Source: Pseudomonadota bacterium
GTDB taxonomy: Bacteria > Pseudomonadota > Alphaproteobacteria > Acetobacterales > Acetobacteraceae
Direction of reading: 5' to 3'
DNA length: 6,300 nucleotides
NCBI GenBank assembly: GCA_021779655.1
Contig: JAJYAF010000133.1
Location: forward strand, 1 to 6,300
A model generated the notes under the pieces. That model had not been told where the DNA came from and did no database searches. It worked only from the letters and a program-made list of their open reading frames with translations. The position numbers and the translations under genes are program-made. The stretch's first letter is position 1. The number at the start of each line of letters is the position of its first letter. Shown piece by piece: positions 1 through 5,908 of this stretch.

Positions 1-652
1 TCACCACGATCACGCTGCGCACGCTCGGGCAGGTTTCCAGGGCCTTGTCGACATTCACTTTCAACGGCACCCGACGCCCGCCGCGCCGGCCCTCGTCGGC
101 GGTGATGACGGCAACGGACCGACAATCCTGAATACGGTTGGCGAGGCTGTCCGGGGAAAATCCGCCGAACACCACGGAATGGATCGCGCCGATCCGGGCG
201 CAAGCCAGCAGCGCCACCGCCGCCTCCACGACCATGGGCAGATATACGGTAACCACGTCGCCCTTGCCGATGCCGCGCGCGGTCAGGGCATTGGCCAGAC
301 GGCAGACATCGGCATGCAGTTCGCGGTAGGTCACGCGCCGGGAGGCGTCGGGCTCGTCGCCCTCCCAGATGATCGCCGTCTGGTCGCCGCGCTCCCGCAA
401 ATGCCGGTCCAGACAATTGGCGGCCACATTCAGCGTGCCATCCTCGAACCATTTGATCGAAACGTCGCCCTCGAAGCGCGTGTTCTTGATCTTGGTGGGC
501 GCCTTGATCCAGTCGATACGCTTGCAATGCTCGGCCCAGAATCCCTCCGGGTCGTGCGAGGCACGCTCCCGCATTGCCTTGTATCCGACCTGGTCGATCA
601 AGGCATGCGCCGCGATTTCAGGCTTGATGGCAATGATTTCCGCATCCGACAT
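1..652 (-). CDS. acs: Acetyl-CoA synthetase (AMP-forming), N-terminal third, cut by window edge
   Basis: Acs activates acetate with ATP to acetyl-AMP and then transfers the acetyl group to CoA, in the cytosol. I translated the minus strand from the ATG at 652 to the edge: 217 open codons, beginning [20 protein letters not shown]. It aligns by eye with E. coli Acs over its whole length. Visible blocks are [13 protein letters not shown] (about residues 38-50), [19 protein letters not shown] (66-84), TAIIWEGDE (92-100), [10 protein letters not shown] (131-140), [12 protein letters not shown] (155-166) and [11 protein letters not shown] (183-193). The family is usually about 650 residues, so the ATP-binding P-loop, the adenylation core and the acetylated C-terminal lysine all lie beyond the edge and cannot be judged. 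The start is supported by a good Shine-Dalgarno, GGAGAAG (658-664), 5 nt before the ATG. A putative promoter lies about 80 nt upstream, so acs may be transcribed apart from the genes behind it. Propionyl-CoA synthetase is a less likely alternative. Confidence 0.95.
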   Translation of the reverse strand, partial: MSDAEIIAIKPEIAAHALIDQVGYKAMRERASHDPEGFWAEHCKRIDWIKAPTKIKNTRFEGDVSIKWFEDGTLNVAANCLDRHLRERGDQTAIIWEGDEPDASRRVTYRELHADVCRLANALTARGIGKGDVVTVYLPMVVEAAVALLACARIGAIHSVVFGGFSPDSLANRIQDCRSVAVITADEGRRGGRRVPLKVNVDKALETCPSVRSVIVV

Positions 653-733
653 GGTCGCTTCTCCGATTCGCTCTTTCCTCGCGAGCGCCACCCCGATCCG
701 GACCTTGTCGGGGAAGGGCCGCGCCCGCGCGAC

Positions 734-762
734 ATTATAACCGTTTATGGCGCAAAACCGGA
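734..762 (-). promoter_or_regulatory. Putative sigma-70-type promoter of acs
   Basis: The minus strand carries a perfect TATAAT at 739-734, in a GC-rich region where such a hexamer stands out. It would start transcription near 727, giving an acs leader of about 75 nt. The matching -35 position (757-762, reading TCCGGT on the minus strand) is a poor match to TTGACA, so the promoter may depend on an activator, which would be usual for acs genes. The -10 is seen directly; its function is inferred. Confidence 0.4.
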
Positions 763-786
763 AAATTCGGAAGATCGGCCAGGAAC

Positions 787-828
787 ACGGGGCGGGGAAG
801 ACGAGGCCGGGAGCACGAGGCGGGGAAG
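787..828. repeat. Three imperfect 14-bp tandem units upstream of acs
   Basis: Three adjacent 14-mers read acggggcggggaag (787-800), acgaggccgggagc (801-814) and acgaggcggggaag (815-828). Units 1 and 3 differ at one base, and unit 2 differs from unit 3 at three. They lie between the stop of the small minus-strand gene (851) and the putative acs promoter, about 25-65 bp upstream of its -35 position, where an activator would bind. They could equally be simple GC-rich slippage products. Confidence 0.55.
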
Positions 829-850
829 CGGCGAAAAGAGCTGGGCGAAA

Positions 851-1153
851 TCAGGTCGGCGGCGTGGCGGTTCCGTTGCGGTATGCGGCAAGCTGCTGCG
901 CGTTCGGCACCGTGGTTATGATCTGGCCTTGTTCGTTCCGCAGCTCCAGGACAACGACCGTGAAGCCAGGGGCCAGGGCCGCGGGGGCGGAAGCCGGCTC
1001 AACGCTCGGGTCCGTTACCGGAGCGGCGGCCGCCGGCGAGGCCGGGGAAATGGGCGACGCGTTCGTCTCCAGCGGCCGGGCGCCCCCTTGCGGTGGCACC
1101 GGGGCTTGACGGACCGATCCCGCGATATGGGTTATGACGAGATCCATCGACAT
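851..1153 (-). CDS. Small Ala/Pro-rich protein of unknown function
   Basis: This is a 100-residue minus-strand reading frame in the spacer between panC and acs. I do not recognise the family with certainty. Residues 1-13 (MSMDLVITHIAGS) are followed by a disordered stretch rich in Ala, Pro and Ser (about 16-63). A better-ordered C-terminal core follows, FTVVVLELRNEQGQIITTVP (64-83) with NAQQLAAYRNG after it. That arrangement, a flexible N-terminal half and a short 'beta strand, ...G.ii..vP...qL..Y' tail, loosely recalls FlaG-like small proteins of flagellated alphaproteobacteria, but this is only a resemblance by eye. There is no signal peptide or membrane segment. The start at 1153 (CAT 1151-1153) has no convincing Shine-Dalgarno; the ATG at 1147 is an alternative. 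It starts 77 nt after the panC stop on the same strand and ends 111 nt before the acs -10. The opposite strand is also open here, but the minus frame has the more protein-like tail. Confidence 0.55.
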   Translation of the reverse strand: MSMDLVITHIAGSVRQAPVPPQGGARPLETNASPISPASPAAAAPVTDPSVEPASAPAALAPGFTVVVLELRNEQGQIITTVPNAQQLAAYRNGTATPPT

Positions 1154-1188
1154 GCAAAAAGGCTAAGCACGATTCGCTTACCATCAGG

Positions 1189-1224
1189 TTAACACCCGAG
1201 GTGACACCCAAGGTGACACCTGCC
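1189..1224. repeat. Three imperfect 12-bp tandem units between panC and the small gene
   Basis: Consecutive 12-mers read ttaacacccgag (1189-1200), gtgacacccaag (1201-1212) and gtgacacctgcc (1213-1224). The core GTGACACC is exact in units 2 and 3 and appears as TTAACACC in unit 1. The array ends 6 bp past the panC stop codon and lies about 35-70 bp upstream of the small gene's start. No intrinsic terminator is visible in this spacer. Confidence 0.6.
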
Positions 1225-1230
1225 TTCCGC

Positions 1231-2055
1231 TCAAAGGCCGACATTATCCAGCAGCCGCACGCTGCCGAGCCGCGCCGCCGCGATGATCCGGGCAGGGCGG
1301 CTTGGCGCCGCCAGCGGGCGCAGCGAGTGCGCATCCACCAGCGCGATATAGTCCACCCGCATGCCGGCAAGCCCGATCTCCGCCGCTGCCTCCCGCAGCG
1401 CGCCGTCCACGCTGGCCCCGCCGCCAACGGCGCGCGCCGCCCCGGCGAGCGCGGCATGGAGCGCCGGCGCCGCCTGCCGCTCGGCGGTCGAGAGAAACCG
1501 GTTGCGCGAGGACAGGGCGAGCCCGTCGGGCTCCCGCACCACGGGCACCGGCACGATCTCCACCGGCAGCAACATATCCGCCACCATGCGGCGGACAACC
1601 TGGACCTGCTGCCAGTCCTTTTCCCCGAAATAGGCCCTGCGCGGCCGAACCTGTCCCAGGAGCTTGGCCACCACCGTCGCGACACCGGCGAAATGGCCCG
1701 GCCGTTCAGCCCCCTCCCACAATTCCGCGGGCCCTGCCACGGTCACGGTGGTTGCATCGCCCGGCGGATACATGACCGCCGCGTCGGGCAGCCAGACGAG
1801 GTCGCATCCGGCCGCTTCAAGCTTCGCCAGGTCGCCCGCCTCATCACGCGGATACCGGGCCAAATCCTCATTCGGGCCGAACTGCCGAGGATTGACGAAA
1901 ATCGAGGCGGCGACCTTTTCGTTACCCGCGCGGGCCGCCGCGACAAGCGCCAGATGCCCCGCGTGCAACGCGCCCATGGTTGGCGCCAGCCCGATATCGG
2001 GGCCGAGCGCGGCGCAGGCCGCGCGTAATTCCGGCAGGGTTCGGACAATCAGCAT
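1231..2055 (-). CDS. panC: Pantothenate synthetase (pantoate--beta-alanine ligase)
   Basis: PanC joins pantoate and beta-alanine at the cost of ATP, via a pantoyl-adenylate, to give pantothenate, the vitamin precursor of CoA; it is a cytosolic enzyme. The 274-residue product is close to the usual family length (about 280) and complete. Motifs in order: PTMGALHAGH (25-34), which contains the HxGH nucleotide-binding signature; FVNPRQFGPNEDLARYPR (53-70), which contributes to pantoate binding; GHFAGVATVVAKL (120-132); FGEKDWQQ (143-150); and the KMSKS-like loop LSSRN (181-185). The C-terminal domain ends in ARLGSVRLLDN, typical of the family. The ATG at 2055 fits the usual family N-terminus (MLIVRTLPELRA), although the Shine-Dalgarno is weak (AAGGGCAG). 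The gene is divergent from cydD across a 90-bp gap. panB is not in the window. All expected catalytic residues appear intact. Confidence 0.97.
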   Translation of the reverse strand: MLIVRTLPELRAACAALGPDIGLAPTMGALHAGHLALVAAARAGNEKVAASIFVNPRQFGPNEDLARYPRDEAGDLAKLEAAGCDLVWLPDAAVMYPPGDATTVTVAGPAELWEGAERPGHFAGVATVVAKLLGQVRPRRAYFGEKDWQQVQVVRRMVADMLLPVEIVPVPVVREPDGLALSSRNRFLSTAERQAAPALHAALAGAARAVGGGASVDGALREAAAEIGLAGMRVDYIALVDAHSLRPLAAPSRPARIIAAARLGSVRLLDNVGL

Positions 2056-2145
2056 CGGCGCTGCCCTTGCGCGAATTTCGGCTGCACGTCTAGAGGTGGA
2101 CGGTCAGGCGCAAGGCCAACGGCACGGCGGAGCAAGCTGCACAGC
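2056..2145. promoter_or_regulatory. Divergent panC/cydD promoter region with spaced inverted repeat
   Basis: All signals for starting panC leftward and cydD rightward must lie in or near these 90 bp. An 8-bp inverted repeat is present, CCTTGCGC (2065-2072) and GCGCAAGG (2108-2115). Its arms are 43 bp apart start to start, about four helical turns, and are centred near the palindrome TCTAGA (2089-2094). A weak rightward promoter match is TTGCGC (2067-2072), 18 bp, TAGAGG (2091-2096). The leftward equivalent (TTGCGC on the minus strand at 2113-2108) has a poorly spaced -10. The repeat is directly visible; a regulator binding it is inference. Confidence 0.4.
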
Positions 2146-3831
2146 ATGAACACGAATTCCAGGGCGTGGGTGGCGGCCGAGCAGCGGCGCGGAATGCGGG
2201 CCGCCCTCGTGCCGGTTGCTTTGGGAATCGCCCAGCTCGTCGCCGCGGTCGCCCAAATCTATTTCACCGCCGGCCTGCTGGCAGCCATGCTGCTGCCGCA
2301 GACGCGGCATGCGATTCCCATGCTGGGCGCGATTTCCGGCTTTGTCGTCTTCACCCTGGCGCGCGCCGGGTTCGCGCACCAGGCGGCACTCGCCGGGTTC
2401 GAGCGCGGCGCCACCGCGCGGCGCCGGCTGCGCGGCACCGTGTTGAAAAGCCTGCTCGCCGTCAGCCCGGCCACCGAGGGGCGGCATTCCGGCGAACGCG
2501 CCGCTCTTGCCGTCGATCGTGTCGAGGCCATGGAGGGCTTTCACGCCCGCTGGCTGCCGGCAACCCTCCTCGCCATCATCGGCCCAGCGCTGATCGGTTG
2601 CATCGCCCTTGCGGTGGACTGGCGCGCCGGTCTCGTCCTTGTCATCGCCGGGCTGTTCGTGCCCTTCGCCATGGCGCTCGCCGGGATCGGCGCGGCAGTC
2701 GCGGCGAAGCGCCAGTTCCTGGCGATGACCCGGCTCCAGGTGCGGTTTCTCGATCGTATCCGCGGCATTTCCACCATCGTGCTCGCCGGCCGCGTGGCGG
2801 ACGAGGTCGCGGCGCTCGCCGGGGCGGCAGATGAATTGCGCCAACGCACGATGCGCGTGCTGCGCGTCGCCTTCCTCTCCTCCGCCGCGCTCGACCTCGC
2901 GGCGGCCGCCGCGCTCGTTTTGATCGTCATCCATTTCGCGGGCATCGCCCGCGCGCACCCGCAAGCTGCCACCTCCGCTCTTTTTATCGTACTCCTGGTC
3001 CCTGAGTTTTTTGCCCCGCTGCGCAATTTCGCGGCCGTCTACCAGGACCGGATGGCCGCCGAGGCGGCGGCGGCGGACCTGGCCGGCCTGCCGGAACCGC
3101 CACCCCCCGCCGCGCCGGCGGAGATCCGCACCGTCGCCGCCCATGGCATCACGCTGGCCTTCGAGGATGTCACCTTCGCCTGGGATGCCGCGCGGGGGAA
3201 TATCATCGAGAACCTTTCCTTCCGCATTCTCGCCGGGGAGACGATGCTGCTCACCGGCGCCTCCGGCTCGGGCAAATCCACCATCATCGATCTCATCCTC
3301 GGCTTCATCGAGCCGGCATCCGGACGCATCACCTTCAACGGCGCGGAACTGCGATCGCTGGTGCCGGCGGCGCGGGAAAAGCTCATCGGCTGGATCGGCC
3401 AGCGGCCGGCGATCTTCAACGGCACCATTCTGGAAAACATAAAATTCGCGAAGCCCGAGGCAAGCGACGAAGAGGTGGCCGGCGCGCTGCGCCGCGCCCG
3501 CCTGACCGAAGTTATCGAGGCGCTCCCGCGGGGCCTGGAAACGGCGATCGGCGAGGCGGGATTTGGCCTCTCGGGCGGCCAGGCGCAGCGCATCGCCATC
3601 GCCCGCGCCTTCCTCAAGGACGCGCCGCTGCTGCTGCTCGACGAACCCACCGCCCATCTCGACCCGGCGACCGAGCGGGACGTGCTGGACGGTCTCCGGC
3701 GCCTTGCCATCGGCCGCACCGTGCTGGTGGCCACCCATTCCACGCTCGCGCAGGAGTTTCTCCGCGATAGCGCCGTCCGCAAGCTCGATCTGGATGGGCT
3801 CCGTCACGCCCGGCTGCGCGGGGTTGCATGA
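2146..3831 (+). CDS. cydD: CydD subunit of the CydDC heterodimeric ABC exporter
   Basis: CydD pairs with CydC in the inner membrane. The complex exports cysteine and glutathione to the periplasm, has been linked to haem, and is needed for assembly of cytochrome bd oxidase. The 561 residues form one ABC half-transporter. A membrane domain spans about 19-300, with hydrophobic segments near 20-50, 57-75, 138-158, 160-185, 245-266 and 276-297. A Pro-rich linker (317-326) leads to the ATPase domain: Walker A GASGSGKST (371-379), Q-loop Q419, signature LSGGQ (475-479), Walker B LLLLDE (495-500), D-loop AHLD, and switch His531. The stretch FGLSGGQAQRIAIARAFLKD with DEPTAHLD is characteristic of CydD rather than a generic exporter. 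E. coli CydD is about 590 residues, so this one is slightly short. The start at 2146 gives the usual cytosolic basic N-terminus, but a GGAG lies 13 nt upstream, which is a loose fit. The stop overlaps the cydC start by 4 bp (ATGA). Confidence 0.93.
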   Translation: MNTNSRAWVAAEQRRGMRAALVPVALGIAQLVAAVAQIYFTAGLLAAMLLPQTRHAIPMLGAISGFVVFTLARAGFAHQAALAGFERGATARRRLRGTVLKSLLAVSPATEGRHSGERAALAVDRVEAMEGFHARWLPATLLAIIGPALIGCIALAVDWRAGLVLVIAGLFVPFAMALAGIGAAVAAKRQFLAMTRLQVRFLDRIRGISTIVLAGRVADEVAALAGAADELRQRTMRVLRVAFLSSAALDLAAAAALVLIVIHFAGIARAHPQAATSALFIVLLVPEFFAPLRNFAAVYQDRMAAEAAAADLAGLPEPPPPAAPAEIRTVAAHGITLAFEDVTFAWDAARGNIIENLSFRILAGETMLLTGASGSGKSTIIDLILGFIEPASGRITFNGAELRSLVPAAREKLIGWIGQRPAIFNGTILENIKFAKPEASDEEVAGALRRARLTEVIEALPRGLETAIGEAGFGLSGGQAQRIAIARAFLKDAPLLLLDEPTAHLDPATERDVLDGLRRLAIGRTVLVATHSTLAQEFLRDSAVRKLDLDGLRHARLRGVA

Positions 3832-5468
3832 AACCGGTCCGCGCCATCCTCGCGCTCTGGCGCGGCAATGCCGGCTATCTCGCCTTTGGCGCGCTGCTTT
3901 CGCTGGCCGCGCTGGCCGCGGGCGTCGCGCTGATGGCCAATGCCGGGCGCTATCTCGCGGCTGCCGTAACCGGCGGCGTTCTGCTTGTGCCGCTCGCGCT
4001 GCAACTCACCGGCGCCGCGCGGGTGCTCCTGCGCTATGCCGAACGGGTCGTCGGCCATGATGCGATGTTCCGGGCATTGACCCGGGTGCGGCTGTGGTTT
4101 TTCAACGGTCTCGCCCATGGGGCGGCGGGCGGGCTTGGGCTGCGCCAGGCCGGCGACGTGCTCGCCCGGCTGGTCAACGATGTTGAAGCGCTGGATCAGC
4201 TTTATTTGCGGATCATTCTTCCCGGCCTCGGGGCCTTGCTGCTGCTGCCCCTGCTGGCTGTCATTCTGTATCGCGAAACTCTTTGGGCGGCGCTGCTGAT
4301 CCTGCCGGTTTACGCGTTCACCGCCTTCTATCTCCCGTGGCGTGCCGCCCGGCTGGCCGAAGGCAATACAAGCCGCACGGCGGAAGCCATGGCCGGCTTG
4401 CGCAGCGCCACGCTGGATGCGCTGTCCGGCATGCGCGAAATGCGGATCTTCGCGGCGGAGGGCCGGATGCTGGCGAAAATCCAGTCAAGGGAAGCCGCCT
4501 ATCTCGCCGCGCAGCGCGCGCTGACGCGGCGGGCGAGCCATCTTAACACCGCCGGCTTCCTGGCCGCGCAAGGCGCCATATTGCTCGCGATCATGCTGGC
4601 GGTGGCGATCCCCGGCGCCCAGGCCACGGCCGCGCTGGTCGCGGTGCTGACCCTTGGCTTCGCCTTTGAAACCGCCGCCGCCCTGCCGCGCGCGGGTGTG
4701 CTGTTTGGCGAGGCCGAGGCCGCGGCCGGGCGCGTGGTAGAGGCCGCCACCACGCCGCCGGCCGTGCCCGATCCCGTTTCGCCCGCGCCGCTTCCCGTCA
4801 GCAACGCCATCACCTTCGAGCATGTAAGCTTCCGCCACGCGGAAAGCCTGCCCTGGGTTTTTCAGAATCTTTCGCTGCAACTGCCAAGCAACAGCCATAC
4901 CGCGATCCTCGGCCCTTCGGGCGCCGGCAAGTCCACCATCGCCTCGCTCCTGCTCAAGCTGAACGCGCCCAGTTCCGGCCGCATCCGGCTTGGACCCACC
5001 GATATCTCAGCCCTGCCGGCCGAGGCCTTGCGCAGCAAGATCGCCTATCTTTCGCAAACAACCCATCTCTTCTCGGATACCCTCCGCAATAACCTGCGCC
5101 TTGGCGACCCGGCGGCCGGGGATGCCAGGCTATGGGAAGCGCTGGACGCCGCCCAGCTTTCGGAAACCGTTCGGGCCCTGCCCGATGGCCTGAACACCTG
5201 GCTGGGCGAATCCGGCAGCACATTCTCCGGCGGCCAGGCGCGCCGGCTTGCGCTGGCGCGGACTTTGCTCTCCCCGGCCTCCATCCTGATCCTGGACGAA
5301 CCCTGCGCCGGCCTCGATCTCGCAACCGAGATCGCGTTTCTGAAAACGCTGAACGCGGCGGCGCGGAACCGCACCGTGCTGCTGATCGTTCACCGGCTCA
5401 CCGGGGTGGAACAGCTCGACCGGATCTGGCGGCTCGCGAACGGCACGCTGATGGCCGCCGCCGGCTGA
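3828..5468 (+). CDS. cydC: CydC subunit of the CydDC heterodimeric ABC exporter
   Basis: CydC is the partner of CydD. The two ATPase domains combine to drive thiol export to the periplasm, which supports maturation of cytochrome bd oxidase. The product has 546 residues. The membrane domain spans about 15-300, with hydrophobic segments near 17-38, 42-62, 131-148, 152-170, 242-262 and 266-285. The CydC-like block VLLRYAERVVGHDAMFRALT (66-85) matches the RYxERxxxHDAxFR signature known from E. coli CydC. A Pro-rich linker (about 309-323) precedes the ATPase: Walker A GPSGAGKST (362-370), Q-loop Q410, signature FSGGQ (466-470), Walker B ILILDE (486-491) and switch His522. DEPCAGLD (490-497) has Cys where Thr is usual, which should not stop catalysis. 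The ATG overlaps the cydD TGA, so translation is probably coupled and the two proteins made in equal amounts. No cydA or cydB follows. Confidence 0.94.
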   Translation: MKPVRAILALWRGNAGYLAFGALLSLAALAAGVALMANAGRYLAAAVTGGVLLVPLALQLTGAARVLLRYAERVVGHDAMFRALTRVRLWFFNGLAHGAAGGLGLRQAGDVLARLVNDVEALDQLYLRIILPGLGALLLLPLLAVILYRETLWAALLILPVYAFTAFYLPWRAARLAEGNTSRTAEAMAGLRSATLDALSGMREMRIFAAEGRMLAKIQSREAAYLAAQRALTRRASHLNTAGFLAAQGAILLAIMLAVAIPGAQATAALVAVLTLGFAFETAAALPRAGVLFGEAEAAAGRVVEAATTPPAVPDPVSPAPLPVSNAITFEHVSFRHAESLPWVFQNLSLQLPSNSHTAILGPSGAGKSTIASLLLKLNAPSSGRIRLGPTDISALPAEALRSKIAYLSQTTHLFSDTLRNNLRLGDPAAGDARLWEALDAAQLSETVRALPDGLNTWLGESGSTFSGGQARRLALARTLLSPASILILDEPCAGLDLATEIAFLKTLNAAARNRTVLLIVHRLTGVEQLDRIWRLANGTLMAAAG

Positions 5469-5479
5469 GACGGTTAATA

Positions 5480-5503
5480 CCAATCCGCGAAAACGCGGAT
5501 TGG
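5480..5503. repeat. Perfect 10-bp hairpin 11 nt after cydC
   Basis: CCAATCCGCG (5480-5489) and CGCGGATTGG (5494-5503) pair perfectly around an AAAA loop. This is the left-end hairpin of the composite element. It starts 11 nt past the cydC stop and could protect the 3' end of the cydDC message or slow polymerase. No T-run follows, so it is not a standard intrinsic terminator. Confidence 0.75.
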
Positions 5504-5504
5504 C

Positions 5505-5640
5505 ATGCGCGCGGGGTTGGCGGGGCGGCCGCGCGCGAAATCAAAGCCTTATGCGCGGGGTTCGCGGGGCGGCCGCGCGCGAAATCAAAGCCTTATGCGC
5601 GCGGGGTTGGCGGGGCGGCCGCGCGCGAAATCAAAGCCTT
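5505..5640. repeat. Three tandem copies of a 46-bp GC-rich unit
   Basis: Copies occupy 5505-5550 (46 bp), 5551-5594 (44 bp) and 5595-5640 (46 bp). Copies 1 and 3 are identical; copy 2 lacks one GC dinucleotide and has one G-to-C change (TTCGCGGGG for TTGGCGGGG). Each ends in GAAATCAAAGCCTT and holds a NotI-type GCGGCCGC palindrome. In copy 1, GCGCGCGG (5507-5514) can pair with CCGCGCGC (5529-5536) to form an 8-bp stem. The near identity suggests recent amplification or homogenisation. Confidence 0.9.
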
Positions 5641-5642
5641 AT

Positions 5643-5687
5643 CCAGCCCGCCACCTGTCTGGAAGAGTCGATCAATTGGCGGGCTGG
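5643..5687. repeat. 11-bp inverted repeat at the right end of the composite element
   Basis: CCAGCCCGCCA (5643-5653) and TGGCGGGCTGG (5677-5687) pair perfectly across a 23-nt loop. The stem sequence resembles the left-end stem (CCAATCCGCG) at CCA..CCGC, so the two hairpins look like diverged versions of one end sequence. No T-run follows. Confidence 0.8.
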
Positions 5688-5747
5688 TATAAGCCGGCTT
5701 GAACGCGGGCGGTGGCTGAACATTCGGTACCGGCCGCAAGGTAGTCG

Positions 5748-5753
5748 TTGACA
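5748..5753 (+). promoter_or_regulatory. Candidate -35 box for the cold-shock gene
   Basis: A perfect TTGACA lies 155 nt before the csp start codon. The expected -10 position (about 5770-5777) reads CGCCACTT, which is poor. If this is the promoter, the message has a leader of roughly 130 nt, long like those of many cold-shock genes. The hexamer is observed; its use is inferred. Confidence 0.35.
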
Positions 5754-5806
5754 TTTCCATATGTTTCTGCGCCACTTCCCCGGCAACCGAACCGGACGGT
5801 CAGCTT

Positions 5807-5843
5807 GGTCCGCCCTTGGGCGGGCCGGCGCATCTTGCCGGCC
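5807..5843 (+). promoter_or_regulatory. Two mutually exclusive hairpins in the cold-shock gene leader
   Basis: Hairpin A pairs GGTCCGCC (5807-5814) with GGCGGGCC (5819-5826), including one G-T wobble and a tight CTTG loop. Hairpin B pairs GGCCGGC (5823-5829) with GCCGGCC (5837-5843) around a 7-nt loop. Bases 5823-5826 are needed by both, so only one can form at a time. Both lie 65-100 nt upstream of the start codon and do not themselves include the Shine-Dalgarno (5890-5895). A structural switch, as known for E. coli cspA leaders, is possible but unproven. Confidence 0.35.
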
Positions 5844-5908
5844 TGTTTGTCCCGTCAGTCGTGCGGCAGGCGTGCGGCGAGGTGAATTTAAGGAGCGACG
5901 ACGCAGCT

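Larger units (their letters stand above)
5477..5690. repeat. Composite MITE-like/REP-like intergenic element
   Basis: Almost all of the first half of the gap after cydC is one structured element. The left end reads ATACCAATCCGC (5477-5488). The right end, read on the minus strand from 5690, is ATACCAGCCCGC. These are terminal inverted repeats of 12 bp with two mismatches. If the ends are drawn at CCA/TGG, both are flanked by TA (5478-5479 and 5688-5689), as expected for a TA-targeting miniature element. Inside are a hairpin at each end and three copies of a 46-bp GC-rich unit. There is no transposase frame; a shifted frame that reads through the repeats from inside cydC is judged spurious. 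Size and structure fit a non-autonomous element or a complex REP-type repeat. Copies elsewhere in the genome would decide this. Confidence 0.5.

Noticed and set aside
179..1192. A plus-strand open frame of 337 codons opposite acs and the small gene
   Set aside because: The minus strand encodes clear Acs over the same bases. The plus product has no motif and ends in Gly/Arg-rich low complexity.
999..1685. A minus-strand frame overlapping panC and the small gene in another register
   Set aside because: It is Arg/Ser-rich shadow translation of panC, whose true frame has every family motif.
1201..2028. A plus-strand open frame opposite panC
   Set aside because: It is a compositional shadow (Arg/Gly/Pro-rich) with no start signal or domain.
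2104..3807. A long open minus-strand frame (567 codons) across almost all of cydD
   Set aside because: Its translation is very hydrophilic, low in complexity (rich in G, R, D, E) and has no recognisable domain, while the plus frame has all the ABC transporter motifs. Long antisense frames are common opposite GC-rich genes.
5505..5640. A possible CRISPR array from the tandem repeats
   Set aside because: The units are directly adjacent with no variable spacers, only three copies exist, and no cas gene is nearby.
5132..5692. A plus-strand frame that starts inside cydC and translates the 46-bp repeats into a repetitive peptide (ARGVGGAAAREIKAL)
   Set aside because: It overlaps well-supported cydC in a different frame. 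The repeat units are 46/44/46 bp, so the peptide repeats in more than one register. There is no ribosome binding site.
5816..5908. An N-terminal extension of the cold-shock protein from an in-frame TTG
   Set aside because: The family starts at the conserved MxxGTVKWF, a Shine-Dalgarno precedes that ATG, and the extension covers hairpin-forming leader sequence with no homology that I recognise.
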